Shown in pieces: positions 1 through 7,290 of a DNA stretch of 10,997 bases (within the stretch, counting starts at the first letter, position 1; each line of letters opens with the position of its first letter). Source of the stretch: Actinomycetota bacterium (GTDB lineage: Bacteria > Actinomycetota > Actinomycetes > Nanopelagicales > Nanopelagicaceae); the NCBI GenBank assembly GCA_009699825.1, contig WLNM01000024.1:1-10997 (forward strand), written 5' to 3'. The translations under genes were made by a program, and so were the position numbers. Under the pieces are notes generated by a model, which saw nothing but the letters and a program-made list of their open reading frames with translations, was not told the origin of the DNA and did not search any database.

Positions 1-97
1 CACCGAGTTCTTGCGCAACTTCTTCGGCTAACTCCGGAAATCCGCGGCCTGAAAAAAGTCTTAACCGTTTTTCAGATGCCAGACGGAGTTCGCTCAT
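1..97 (-). CDS. prs: Ribose-phosphate pyrophosphokinase, N-terminal part (cut by window edge)
   Basis: Only the first 32 codons lie in the window, starting at the ATG at 97-95. The N-terminus contains KRLRLFSGRGFPELAEEVA, which matches the usual start of PRPP synthetase (K-x-L-x-L-F-S-G-x-x-x-P-x-L-A). The enzyme makes phosphoribosyl pyrophosphate from ribose 5-phosphate and ATP, for nucleotide, His and Trp synthesis. The start is 5 nt past the glmU stop, and a purine-rich AGAGAGG just upstream, inside the end of glmU, can act as ribosome binding site. glmU-prs is a familiar actinobacterial pair, so co-transcription and probably translational coupling are expected. The catalytic and allosteric parts lie outside the window, so activity cannot be judged. 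Confidence 0.88.
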   Translation of the reverse strand, partial: MSELRLASEKRLRLFSGRGFPELAEEVAQELG

Positions 98-102
98 GGG
101 GC

Positions 103-1563
103 TTAGCCTCTCTTATGTCCGTTTTCACTTCCAGCATGACGCGCAGCAGCTTCAGCAGATTTTGTGCCAGAACGTTTGCGCAAGACCCAGCCTAAGACAT
201 TTCGCTGGCGTGATCGACCAACTCCGATAGCGCCAGGTGGGACATCTTCAGAAATCACAGATCCGGCAGCGGTATAGGCCCCGTCACCAATTGTTACTGG
301 CGCAATCAACATTGAATCGCTTCCGATTCGAACATGGTCACCAACGATTGTTTCGTGTTTTTCAACGCCATCGTAATTAACAAATACCGTTGCAGCGCCA
401 ATATTTGTACCTTCGCCAATTTTTGCATCCCCTACATAGGAAAGGTGCGGAATCTTGGATCCATCACCAACAGTTGAGTTTTTAATCTCAACAAATGCTC
501 CAGCTTTTGAACCCGTACCAAGTTTTGTTCCCTTGCGTAAGTACGAATAAGGACCAACTTGTGCATCTTTTCCAATGGTTGACTCAAAGCAATTTGATTC
601 GATGACGCGAGCGCCTTCAAGGATTGTGCACGATTCAAGCGTTGTGCGTGGACCAATGACAGCACCTGACTTGATTGTTGTAGTACCCAGAATCGCTGAC
701 CCCGGATAAATAGTGACATCGCTTTCAATACTAGCTGTTGCATCAATCCATGTTGTGGTTGGGTCTGTAATTGTCACACCGGCTCGCATCAAATCACTGT
801 TAATTCGATCGCGTAGATATGCTCCACTTTCAGCAAGTTGCTCACGATCATTTACTCCGAGTGTTTCAACATAATCATCGATAAGGGCTGCTGCAACTTC
901 TCCGCCTGCTTCTCGCATGATTTCGAGAACATCGGTTAAATAGAGTTCGCCTTGAGCGTTACTGTCCGTTAGTTTTGTGATTGCCGAAGCAAGTAGTGCC
1001 CCATCAAATATATAAACTCCTGAATTAACCTCGAAGATAATCTTTTCAGAATCTGTTGCATCTTTTTCTTCAACAATACGAAGTAATGAGCCATCATCAG
1101 CGCGAATAATGCGTCCGTATCCAGTTGGATCTGGATGCTCTGCTGTCATAACAGATGCACTAAATCCACCATTGTGATGAAATGAAATCAATTGTGCGAG
1201 TGATTGCGTGGTAAGCAATGGAGTATCGCCAGCTAAAACAAGTACAGAGCCTTTAGGAGAAATTCCGGCAAGTGCTAACTGTGTTGCATGACCGGTTCCA
1301 CCACGTTTTTCTTGAAATACTGTGACAGCTTTTGGCGAAATTGATGCAACATGTTCTTCAACTTTTTCGCGGCTAGAACCAACAACAACTCTTATTTGTT
1401 GAGGCGAAAGTCCGTGCACTGCATGCAAAACATGTCCAACTAAAGTGCGCCCTGCGACCTCATGTAAAACTTTTGGCAACGATGATTTCATTCGCGTTCC
1501 TTCGCCGGCGGCAAGGATAATCGCGCACTCAAGTGATGAGTCGGTGCCCTTTGGTGGCGTCAT
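103..1563 (-). CDS. glmU: Bifunctional GlmU: GlcN-1-P acetyltransferase / GlcNAc-1-P uridyltransferase
   Basis: A full-length protein of 486 aa. It makes UDP-GlcNAc in the cytoplasm in two steps: acetylation of glucosamine-1-phosphate, then uridylyl transfer. UDP-GlcNAc feeds peptidoglycan synthesis. The N-terminal uridyltransferase domain shows LAAGEGTRMKSSLPKVLH (residues 17-34), QEKRGGTGHAT near 84-94 and GDTPL near 112-116. The C-terminal half is a left-handed beta helix of hexapeptide repeats, including YLRKGTKLG, HLSYVGDAKIGEGTNIGA and VFVNYDG. The last 35 or so residues are a basic, Ala-rich tail, common in actinobacterial GlmU. The ATG at 1563 is the only ATG, GTG or TTG before the nucleotide-binding motif, so the start is nearly forced. 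It lies one base past the 3' end of tRNA-Gln, so there is no leader of its own. prs follows after 5 nt. Confidence 0.97.
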   Translation of the reverse strand: MTPPKGTDSSLECAIILAAGEGTRMKSSLPKVLHEVAGRTLVGHVLHAVHGLSPQQIRVVVGSSREKVEEHVASISPKAVTVFQEKRGGTGHATQLALAGISPKGSVLVLAGDTPLLTTQSLAQLISFHHNGGFSASVMTAEHPDPTGYGRIIRADDGSLLRIVEEKDATDSEKIIFEVNSGVYIFDGALLASAITKLTDSNAQGELYLTDVLEIMREAGGEVAAALIDDYVETLGVNDREQLAESGAYLRDRINSDLMRAGVTITDPTTTWIDATASIESDVTIYPGSAILGTTTIKSGAVIGPRTTLESCTILEGARVIESNCFESTIGKDAQVGPYSYLRKGTKLGTGSKAGAFVEIKNSTVGDGSKIPHLSYVGDAKIGEGTNIGAATVFVNYDGVEKHETIVGDHVRIGSDSMLIAPVTIGDGAYTAAGSVISEDVPPGAIGVGRSRQRNVLGWVLRKRSGTKSAEAAARHAGSENGHKRG

Positions 1564-1564
1564 G

Positions 1565-1636
1565 CTCCGCCACCAGGTATCGATCCTGGACCCTGGGCTT
1601 CAAAGGCCCATGTGCTAGCCACTACACAATGGCGGA
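1565..1636 (-). tRNA. tRNA-Gln (anticodon UUG)
   Basis: The minus strand folds into a 72-nt cloverleaf. The acceptor arms are TCCGCCA (1636-1630) and TGGCGGA (1572-1566), perfectly paired, with discriminator G at 1565. The anticodon stem is TGGGC/GCCCA around loop CTTTGAA, giving anticodon TTG, which reads CAA. The T arm is CCAGG, loop ATCGATA, CCTGG. The U1-A72 pair and G73 are known identity elements of glutamine tRNAs and support the anticodon call. No CCA is encoded, so the tail must be added after processing. The gene ends one base before the glmU start codon. A tRNA-Gln next to glmU is also found in other actinobacteria. Confidence 0.95.
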
Positions 1637-1664
1637 ACCTATATTCTCCCTTATCGGCACCAGT

Positions 1665-1682
1665 ACTTTCGACCACTAAAGT
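1665..1682. promoter_or_regulatory. Imperfect inverted repeat between tRNA-Gln and marR; possible MarR operator
   Basis: ACTTT (1665-1669) and AAAGT (1678-1682) form an 18-bp imperfect palindrome with an 8-bp centre; one further G/C pair also matches (1671/1676). MarR proteins usually bind 16-20 bp palindromes near their own promoters, and this one lies 50 bp before the marR start in the only divergent gap next to the gene. Five-base arms are common by chance in AT-rich DNA, so this is a candidate only. Confidence 0.22.
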
Positions 1683-1731
1683 TGCCTTAAGCGAGAAATT
1701 TTTATAAATACTTTTGGAAAGTGAGGCGAAA

Positions 1732-2220
1732 ATGCGTGATGAAGTAGACCGCCTCATCGCCGCGTGGAAGGCACAGCGTCCAGATCTGGATTTATCTCCA
1801 CTAGGAGTCCTCAGTCGCATCACTCGAATTTCTCGTCACTTAGATATTGAAAGACGTAATGCATTCGCAGATTTAGATACTTGGGGATTCGATGTTTTAG
1901 CATCACTTCGTCGTGCGGGTGCGCCATATCAACTCTCACCAAGTCAATTGATGCAAGAAACACTTGTGACAAGTGGAACGATGACAAATCGACTCGATCG
2001 ACTCGAAGAACTCGAACTCATTACACGAAAGCAAGATCCCAGTGATGGTCGTGGCTCATTAGTAACTCTGACAAAAGCTGGCGTACGTGCAGTTGATGCA
2101 GCCATGGAAGAATTATTGGGTCGTGAAAGAAATTTCTTGGCAGCGTTATCTAGTGATGAAAAGAAAGAGCTTGCTCGATTGCTCAGCACTATTGCTGCGC
2201 AATTTGAAGATGAAATTTAA
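1732..2220 (+). CDS. MarR-family winged-helix transcriptional regulator
   Basis: A 162-aa regulator from the ATG at 1732. I prefer this to an in-frame TTG at 1714 because GTGAGG (1721-1726) is a well-spaced ribosome binding site for the ATG. The N-terminal helices (about 1-60) include RPDLDLSPLGVLSRI and would form the dimerization region. The winged helix spans about 55-115, with recognition helix TSGTMTNRLDRLE (80-92) and wing DPSDGRGSLVTLT (102-114). The C-terminal helices (about 118-158) complete the dimer interface. Such proteins act as dimers that bind palindromes and often respond to small phenolic or oxidizing ligands; no ligand can be assigned here. The gene is transcribed alone, away from tRNA-Gln, and ends against ispE with overlapping stop codons. 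No efflux or enzyme gene is adjacent, so its target is unknown apart from possible autoregulation. Confidence 0.93.
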   Translation: MRDEVDRLIAAWKAQRPDLDLSPLGVLSRITRISRHLDIERRNAFADLDTWGFDVLASLRRAGAPYQLSPSQLMQETLVTSGTMTNRLDRLEELELITRKQDPSDGRGSLVTLTKAGVRAVDAAMEELLGRERNFLAALSSDEKKELARLLSTIAAQFEDEI

Positions 2221-3137
2221 TGTGACTCGATAATTTTGGCACCATGAACTGGGCCGAATGCCCGAGTAACACTTCCAACAACTCCAGATGCGCTAAGTGC
2301 AACTGCTAAATCCAGACCGTGTTCTTCATCTGAAACCAAAAATGCAACTGTTGGCCCTGATCCAGAAACAATTGCACCCAACGCTCCATACTCTTGTCCA
2401 ACATCAAGGATTAAACGAAGTGCTGGTCGCAGTGAACATGCCGCCGGCTGTAAATCATTAACCAATAAATTTCCAACTGCTTTTGGGTCTGCGGCTAATA
2501 GAGCTTGCATTAACGCATCACTAATTTGTGGCTCACTAATTTCTAAACCTTGACGTAATCGATCACATTCGCTGTATACCGCAGGTGTTGAAAGCCCCAC
2601 ACTAGAAAGCGCTAAAACCCAATGGTAAGTACCGCGAGAAAGTGCAGCGGTGAGTTGATCGCCTCTTCCTTGTCCGATAGCTGTTCCACCACTGAGCAAA
2701 AATGGCACATCGCTACCTAATTGCGCTGCTACTTCATGCATCTCATCGCGAGTCATTTCTAATTTATATAACTCATCAATGGCAACAATTGCCGCGGCTG
2801 CATCCGCGCTTCCACCCGCCATGCCACCGGCCACTGGAATAGATTTTTTAATATCAATGTGTGCATCAATATCAATTTCAAACTTGCTTGCGATTAATTG
2901 GGCAGCCTCTACAACTAGATTTGATGCATCTGTTGGAACTCCATGAACTTGATCGCCAGAGACGCTTAGATGAATACCAGAGCCTTGTTCGCCAATTTTT
3001 ACTGTTACATCATCAAAAATTGATATTGCTTGGAAGACTGTAACGAGTTGGTGATACCCATCCGTTTCACGGGGACCAACTGAAAGCTGCAAATTAACTT
3101 TTGCTGGCACTCGCACAGTCACAGATCTAATTGGCAC
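2217..3137 (-). CDS. ispE: 4-diphosphocytidyl-2-C-methyl-D-erythritol kinase (IspE)
   Basis: A GHMP-family kinase of 306 aa, a normal length. It phosphorylates the 2-hydroxyl of CDP-ME with ATP in the non-mevalonate (MEP) route to IPP and DMAPP. Visible motifs are the N-terminal VPAKVNLQL with Lys13, the ATP-binding loop PVAGGMAGGSADAAA (101-115), the catalytic Asp in LGSDVPF (Asp143) and the third GHMP motif SGSGPT (258-263). The start is a GTG at 3137, one base after the rsmA stop. An AGGG in the end of rsmA, 7 nt before the GTG, can act as ribosome binding site. This is the last gene of the rsmI-metG-tatD-rsmA-ispE run; the rsmA-ispE pairing is conserved in actinobacteria. Its TAA overlaps the stop of the convergent marR gene. 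Confidence 0.96.
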   Translation of the reverse strand: MPIRSVTVRVPAKVNLQLSVGPRETDGYHQLVTVFQAISIFDDVTVKIGEQGSGIHLSVSGDQVHGVPTDASNLVVEAAQLIASKFEIDIDAHIDIKKSIPVAGGMAGGSADAAAAIVAIDELYKLEMTRDEMHEVAAQLGSDVPFLLSGGTAIGQGRGDQLTAALSRGTYHWVLALSSVGLSTPAVYSECDRLRQGLEISEPQISDALMQALLAADPKAVGNLLVNDLQPAACSLRPALRLILDVGQEYGALGAIVSGSGPTVAFLVSDEEHGLDLAVALSASGVVGSVTRAFGPVHGAKIIESH

Positions 3138-3138
3138 G

Positions 3139-3972
3139 CTAAAACCCTAATCGTGCGATTGTACAAAAATCATTAACCAAGAGAGATTCGCCCCGAAGTG
3201 TCGGATCGATTCCGGCTTCGATGAGTACTTTTTCAGCAGCACCAGAGGAACCGTAAATACTTGAAAGTGCTGAGCGCAACATTTTTCTACGCTGGGCAAA
3301 AGCGGCATCAATTAATATAAACACTTTCTTTCGCAATATTTCATCGCCCATTGGTTGATGACGAGTGAATGTAACAAGTTTTGAATCAACTCCGGGCACT
3401 GGCCAAAAAACAGAACGTGATATCGAACCTGCACCACTTAAATCTGCCCACCATGCAGCTTTTACAGATGGAATTCCGTACTCCTTTGAACCCGGTTTTG
3501 CAGCCAAGCGATCTGCAACTTCAGCCTGGACCATTACAACACCAGATTTAAGGGTTGGAAACTTTTCTAAAAAGTGAAGCAATACTGGGACTGAAACGTT
3601 GTATGGCAAATTTGCGACCAACACAGTTGGTGATTCAGGCAATGATTGAAGGTGAAACGCATCTTGATGAATAACGGTGAAAGTTGCTGAACTTTCATTA
3701 TGGGTTTCGATTGTTTGTGGCAATCTCATTGCTAAGCGTTCGTCAATTTCAACAGCTATCACTGATTTAGCTTCCTCCAGCAACGCCAACGTCAGCGAAC
3801 CTAATCCCGGTCCAATTTCTAATGCGACATCTGAACTCGTAACTCCAGCAGTTCTAACAATTTTTCTGCAGACGTTTGCATCAATGACGAAGTTTTGTCC
3901 CAGTGATTTAGCAGGTTTGATTCCTAGTTCTTCTGCTATCTCACGTATCTGGGCTGCGCCGAGTAAAGTCAT
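3139..3972 (-). CDS. rsmA: 16S rRNA (adenine1518/1519-N6) dimethyltransferase RsmA (KsgA)
   Basis: A Rossmann-fold methyltransferase of 277 aa. It dimethylates two adjacent adenines in the 3'-terminal hairpin of 16S rRNA late in 30S assembly, using S-adenosylmethionine. Motifs seen: KSLGQNF (22-28), SAM motif I LEIGPGLGSLT (51-61), acidic Glu75 in AVEID, Asp104 in HQDAF, the catalytic NLPY (121-124) and WPVPGVDS (190-197). The C-terminal helical domain contains FAQRRKMLRS. Its ATG overlaps the tatD TGA by 4 nt, so translational coupling is likely; no ribosome binding site of its own is evident. In Mycobacterium and many relatives rpfB lies between tatD and rsmA; here it is absent. Confidence 0.96.
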   Translation of the reverse strand: MTLLGAAQIREIAEELGIKPAKSLGQNFVIDANVCRKIVRTAGVTSSDVALEIGPGLGSLTLALLEEAKSVIAVEIDERLAMRLPQTIETHNESSATFTVIHQDAFHLQSLPESPTVLVANLPYNVSVPVLLHFLEKFPTLKSGVVMVQAEVADRLAAKPGSKEYGIPSVKAAWWADLSGAGSISRSVFWPVPGVDSKLVTFTRHQPMGDEILRKKVFILIDAAFAQRRKMLRSALSSIYGSSGAAEKVLIEAGIDPTLRGESLLVNDFCTIARLGF

Positions 3973-4826
3973 GCAAATGAACCAAAGATACGTTCAGCGT
4001 TATTGCTTAACGTTGTTGCAAGTTCTGAATCACTAACATTTCTCTCATCTGCCATTGCTCTGACAATATTTGCGATTTGAGCAGGTGTATTAAGTGCTCC
4101 ACGATGCGGTGTTGGCGCTAAAAATGGTGAATCTGTTTCAACGAGTAACTGATCGTCTGGAACAATTTTGACTGCTTCTCGCAATTGCGGTGCATTCTTA
4201 AATGTCAACGTGCCAGCAAAGGAGAGTATGTAGCCACGTTCTACGCAAACTTTTGCCATCTCTAAATCACCTGAGAAGCAGTGAAAAATTGTTTTTTCTG
4301 GAGCCCCTACTTCGAGCAAAACTGACAACACATCATCGTGTGAATCGCGGTCATGAATAACTAAAGCTTTATTATGTTTATTCGCTAATTCAATATGCCA
4401 TTTAAAGGACTCTTGTTGTCTCTTGCGTAACTCTGGTGGGGTTCGAAAATAATCTAATCCAGTTTCGCCAATAGCTCTGACACGAGGATGCTCTGCAAGT
4501 TTTGCAATGATTGACCAATCATGTTCGAGATCTTCTACAACCGGAGCTTCGTTGGGATGCAGAGCAACAGCTGCAAGCACTCTGCCTTTCCAATGTTGGG
4601 CAGCATCTACGCACCACTGTGATTGCTCGGCGGAATAACCAACTTGTACAACGCGATCTATTCCGGCATCGCGCGCATCATCTAAAACTTTACGTACTTC
4701 ATCCGAATCCGGTGCTGCATTTGTAACAATTTCTAGATGTGCATGTGAATCAACAGTTGCAACAGCAAGAGGCTCAGGTTGCGGTGCTGGAATGCGATCG
4801 AGGTCGCGATTATGACGATCTACCAC
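3969..4826 (-). CDS. tatD: TatD-family metal-dependent hydrolase (DNase)
   Basis: A TIM-barrel amidohydrolase-type protein of 285 aa. All metal ligands of the family are visible: His28 and His30 in VDSHAHLE, Glu121 in GETGLDYF, His158 in VIHDRDSHDD, His182 in FHCFSGD and Asp232 in ETDSPFLAP. TatD proteins are cytoplasmic 3'-5' exonucleases linked to DNA repair and turnover; the physiological substrate here is unknown. The start is a GTG at 4826, giving about 24 residues before the barrel. There is no alternative start before the first metal motif, and a Pro-rich lead-in of this kind is usual in actinobacterial TatD. It begins 5 nt after metG and overlaps rsmA by 4 nt, as part of one operon. 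Confidence 0.93.
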   Translation of the reverse strand: MVDRHNRDLDRIPAPQPEPLAVATVDSHAHLEIVTNAAPDSDEVRKVLDDARDAGIDRVVQVGYSAEQSQWCVDAAQHWKGRVLAAVALHPNEAPVVEDLEHDWSIIAKLAEHPRVRAIGETGLDYFRTPPELRKRQQESFKWHIELANKHNKALVIHDRDSHDDVLSVLLEVGAPEKTIFHCFSGDLEMAKVCVERGYILSFAGTLTFKNAPQLREAVKIVPDDQLLVETDSPFLAPTPHRGALNTPAQIANIVRAMADERNVSDSELATTLSNNAERIFGSFA

Positions 4827-4831
4827 AGGTT

Positions 4832-6409
4832 TTACTCAGCAGATTCAAGACGTGGAAATAAAACTGGAGTCTTAGTTACATGAGCGCCCGGGGGTAGTTG
4901 TCCCCACGTTGCGACAGATGAAATTTTTTGTGACGCAAGAGTTCCAAGAGCATCCTGTGCACCAAGGCTCTGCCAAAGAATTTCGCAGGTTGTTGGCATT
5001 ACAGAATTGAGCAGAACTGCGAGTGCACGTAATGATTCAGCTGTGTTGTACAGAACTTCTTCAAGAACAACTTTATTTGCTGGGTCTTTTGCAAGAATCC
5101 ACGGTTCTTTTTCGGTGACGTAGCCATTGACTCGTTTGCAGAAATCCATAATTGCGTTTATGCCACCTTGGAAATCTAAGTCGCACATTGCTTGATCTGC
5201 CTTAGAAACCGTCTTAGAGAGTGCTTCTTCAAGTGCCATGTCATGAGCAACTTGCGGAAGTTTTCCATCGCAGTATTTTTCGATCATCGCAGCAAGACGT
5301 GATGCTAAATTTCCGAAGTCATTGGCCAATTCACTTGTGTACCTAGCGCTCATGTCTTCCCATGAAAATGATCCATCTGATCCAAATGGGATTGCACGCA
5401 AGAAGTAATATCTAAAAGCATCAACACCAAAGTGGTCCGTGATATCACTTGGTGCAATTCCGGTGAGTTTGCTCTTACTCATCTTTTCGCCACCGACTAG
5501 AAGCCAGCCATGTGCAAAAACTTTCTTTGGAACTGCAAGACCTGCGGCCATCAACATTGCCGGCCAGATAACTGCGTGAAATCGCAAGATATCTTTTCCA
5601 ACAAGGTGAACATCTGCCGGCCATGTTTGCACAAACTTTTTGCCACCATCTGAATCAGGTGCATCCGTGAGTCCTACAGCAGTTGCGTAATTTAAGAGTG
5701 CATCAAACCAAACGTAGACAACCTGTTTGGTATCCCACGGAACTGGAATTCCCCAATCAAATGTAGATCTCGAAATTGAAAGATCAGATACGCCGCCTTC
5801 GAGGAAAGAGAGCACCTCATTGCGCGCACTCTCTGGCTGGCAAGCTTCTGGATTTTTCTTGTAGTGATCAATGAGTGGTTGAGCAAAATCAGAGAGTTTA
5901 AAGAACCAATTTTCTTCATTAACAAGCTCGATTGGTTTGCTATGAATTGGGCAGAGTTTTTCGCCATCTGCATCAATTAAATCGCCAGGTAATTTAAATT
6001 CTTCACAACCGACGCAATATGGACCTTCATATTTTCCAGAATAAATGTGCCCTGAATCTTTTAATCCTTGCAGGAATTTTTGTACGCGTTCGGTGTGTCG
6101 TTTTTCTGTCGTCCTAATAAAATCATCATTTGCAATGTTTAGTGCTTCCCAATTCGGTTTCCATGATTCTGCAACTAAACGATCTACCCACGCTTGCGGT
6201 GCAACGTTATTTTGTTCGGCAGTGCGCATAACCTTCTGTCCGTGCTCATCTGTTCCGGTTAAGAACCAAACAGATTCACCACGTTGGCGATGCCAGCGCG
6301 TAAGTACATCGCCGGCAACAGTCGTATATGCATGACCAATATGTGGAGCATCATTTACATAGTAAATAGGCGTGGTGAGATAAAAGGATTTATCGCTCAC
6401 GTTGCTCAT
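4832..6409 (-). CDS. metG: Methionyl-tRNA synthetase
   Basis: A class I aminoacyl-tRNA synthetase of 525 aa that charges initiator and elongator tRNA-Met. Motifs: HIGH at 23-26 (APHIGHAY), the conserved TGTDEHGQK (51-59) and KMSKS at 309-313 (GGEKMSKSKLTG). The connective-peptide zinc knuckle has YCVGC (131-135) and CPIH (153-156), a Cys3-His arrangement like the Thermus-type enzyme. The C-terminal helical anticodon-binding domain ends without the extra C-terminal tRNA-binding module present in E. coli MetG, as expected for the short actinobacterial form. The ATG overlaps the rsmI TGA by 4 nt, so it is probably translated by coupling. Confidence 0.97.
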   Translation of the reverse strand: MSNVSDKSFYLTTPIYYVNDAPHIGHAYTTVAGDVLTRWHRQRGESVWFLTGTDEHGQKVMRTAEQNNVAPQAWVDRLVAESWKPNWEALNIANDDFIRTTEKRHTERVQKFLQGLKDSGHIYSGKYEGPYCVGCEEFKLPGDLIDADGEKLCPIHSKPIELVNEENWFFKLSDFAQPLIDHYKKNPEACQPESARNEVLSFLEGGVSDLSISRSTFDWGIPVPWDTKQVVYVWFDALLNYATAVGLTDAPDSDGGKKFVQTWPADVHLVGKDILRFHAVIWPAMLMAAGLAVPKKVFAHGWLLVGGEKMSKSKLTGIAPSDITDHFGVDAFRYYFLRAIPFGSDGSFSWEDMSARYTSELANDFGNLASRLAAMIEKYCDGKLPQVAHDMALEEALSKTVSKADQAMCDLDFQGGINAIMDFCKRVNGYVTEKEPWILAKDPANKVVLEEVLYNTAESLRALAVLLNSVMPTTCEILWQSLGAQDALGTLASQKISSVATWGQLPPGAHVTKTPVLFPRLESAE

Positions 6410-7248
6410 TTGCCCATCTTATTAGCATCTACAACGGCGGCATAAACCGAACGCTTTGGAAGTGAGAATTCTTCGGCTACAGCAGCAATTGCACCCTTGC
6501 GATCCATGCCAGCTAATTCAAATTCTTGAACTCGCAAAACCATTGCATTCGTTGTCACTGATTTTGCGTCCACTTCTGCCCCACCAATTACTAATGTAAT
6601 TTCACCCAGGACTTCATTCTTCTGGGACCAATCAAGAAGTTGCGCTAAATCTCCACGGATTGTTTGTTCATAATGTTTAGTCATTTCTCGACAGATTGCT
6701 GCTTTGCGATCAAAACCAAAAGAGATAACTGCATCGGCAAGAGATTCTTCTAGGCGATGAGGTGCCTCAAAAAAAACAAGTGTGCGCTCATCAAATCGTA
6801 AAGATTCATAAAACTTCTTTCGCGCACCTGATGTACGTGGTGGAAAACCATCAAATGAAAAACGATCAGTTGGTAATCCAGACAAAGCAACTGCCATTGT
6901 TACGGCAGATGGACCTGGCAAAACTTGCACCACAATATTTTCAGCAGATGCATCACGAGCTAATCTAAAACCAGGATCGCTAATTGTTGGCATTCCTGCG
7001 TCGCTGACAACTAAAACATTTTTGCCAACGCGAAGGTACTCCAATATTTCTTGGGTCCGTTCTTCTTCGTTTCCGTCAAAAAAAGAAATTACTTTGCCTA
7101 CAAAAGTCACATTGAGGTCTGATGCCAATCTATGAAATCGACGTGAATCTTCTGCTGCAATTACATCGGCAGTTGCAATTGCATCCATGAGACGCGCTGA
7201 AGCATCCTTTGGATTACCAAGTGGAGTTGCTGCCAAAATAAGAGCCAT
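6406..7248 (-). CDS. rsmI: 16S rRNA (cytidine1402-2'-O)-methyltransferase RsmI
   Basis: A tetrapyrrole-methylase-fold SAM enzyme of 280 aa. It 2'-O-methylates C1402 in the 16S rRNA decoding centre. Family motifs are clear: ATPLGNPKD (7-15), AAEDSR (31-36), VSDAGMPTISDPG (81-93), LPGPSAV (110-116), FSFDGFPPR (130-138) and FFEAPHR (159-165). The ATG at 7248 is followed at once by the conserved N-terminus (MALILAATPLGNP), so the start is secure. It heads the minus-strand run rsmI-metG-tatD-rsmA-ispE, so the operon promoter should lie in the 42-bp gap shared with the divergent mannosyltransferase gene or inside that gene. The rsmI/pmt divergent pair is conserved in actinobacteria. Confidence 0.96.
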   Translation of the reverse strand: MALILAATPLGNPKDASARLMDAIATADVIAAEDSRRFHRLASDLNVTFVGKVISFFDGNEEERTQEILEYLRVGKNVLVVSDAGMPTISDPGFRLARDASAENIVVQVLPGPSAVTMAVALSGLPTDRFSFDGFPPRTSGARKKFYESLRFDERTLVFFEAPHRLEESLADAVISFGFDRKAAICREMTKHYEQTIRGDLAQLLDWSQKNEVLGEITLVIGGAEVDAKSVTTNAMVLRVQEFELAGMDRKGAIAAVAEEFSLPKRSVYAAVVDANKMGK

Positions 7249-7275
7249 GGCGTAATCATCTCAGTTATTCCGCTC

Positions 7276-7288
7276 AGATACGCTATCT
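7276..7288. repeat. 13-bp perfect inverted repeat in the rsmI/pmt divergent gap
   Basis: AGATA-CGC-TATCT has 5-bp arms around a 3-bp centre. It ends 2 bp before the GTG of the mannosyltransferase gene and covers its proposed -10 element. It could be a regulator site or chance; no known consensus is recognised. Confidence 0.35.
7279..7284 (+). promoter_or_regulatory. Candidate -10 element for a leaderless mannosyltransferase mRNA
   Basis: TACGCT fits the actinobacterial -10 pattern TANNNT. It is separated by exactly 6 nt from the GTG at 7291, which would place the transcript start on the start codon. No Shine-Dalgarno sequence is seen before this GTG, which agrees with leaderless initiation. 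A single match to so loose a pattern is weak evidence. Confidence 0.35.
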
Positions 7289-7290
7289 CT

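Noticed and set aside
1592..1610. CTGGGCTTCAAAGGCCCA hairpin as a terminator or regulatory stem
   Set aside because: It is the anticodon stem-loop of tRNA-Gln.
1714..1731. TTG at 1714 as the marR start
   Set aside because: GTGAGG is well placed for the ATG at 1732, and the upstream six codons do not resemble the family N-terminus.
1560..1823. Minus-strand open frame of 87 codons covering the tRNA and the start of marR
   Set aside because: It runs through a well-formed tRNA-Gln and antisense to marR, has no recognisable protein features and overlaps the glmU start.
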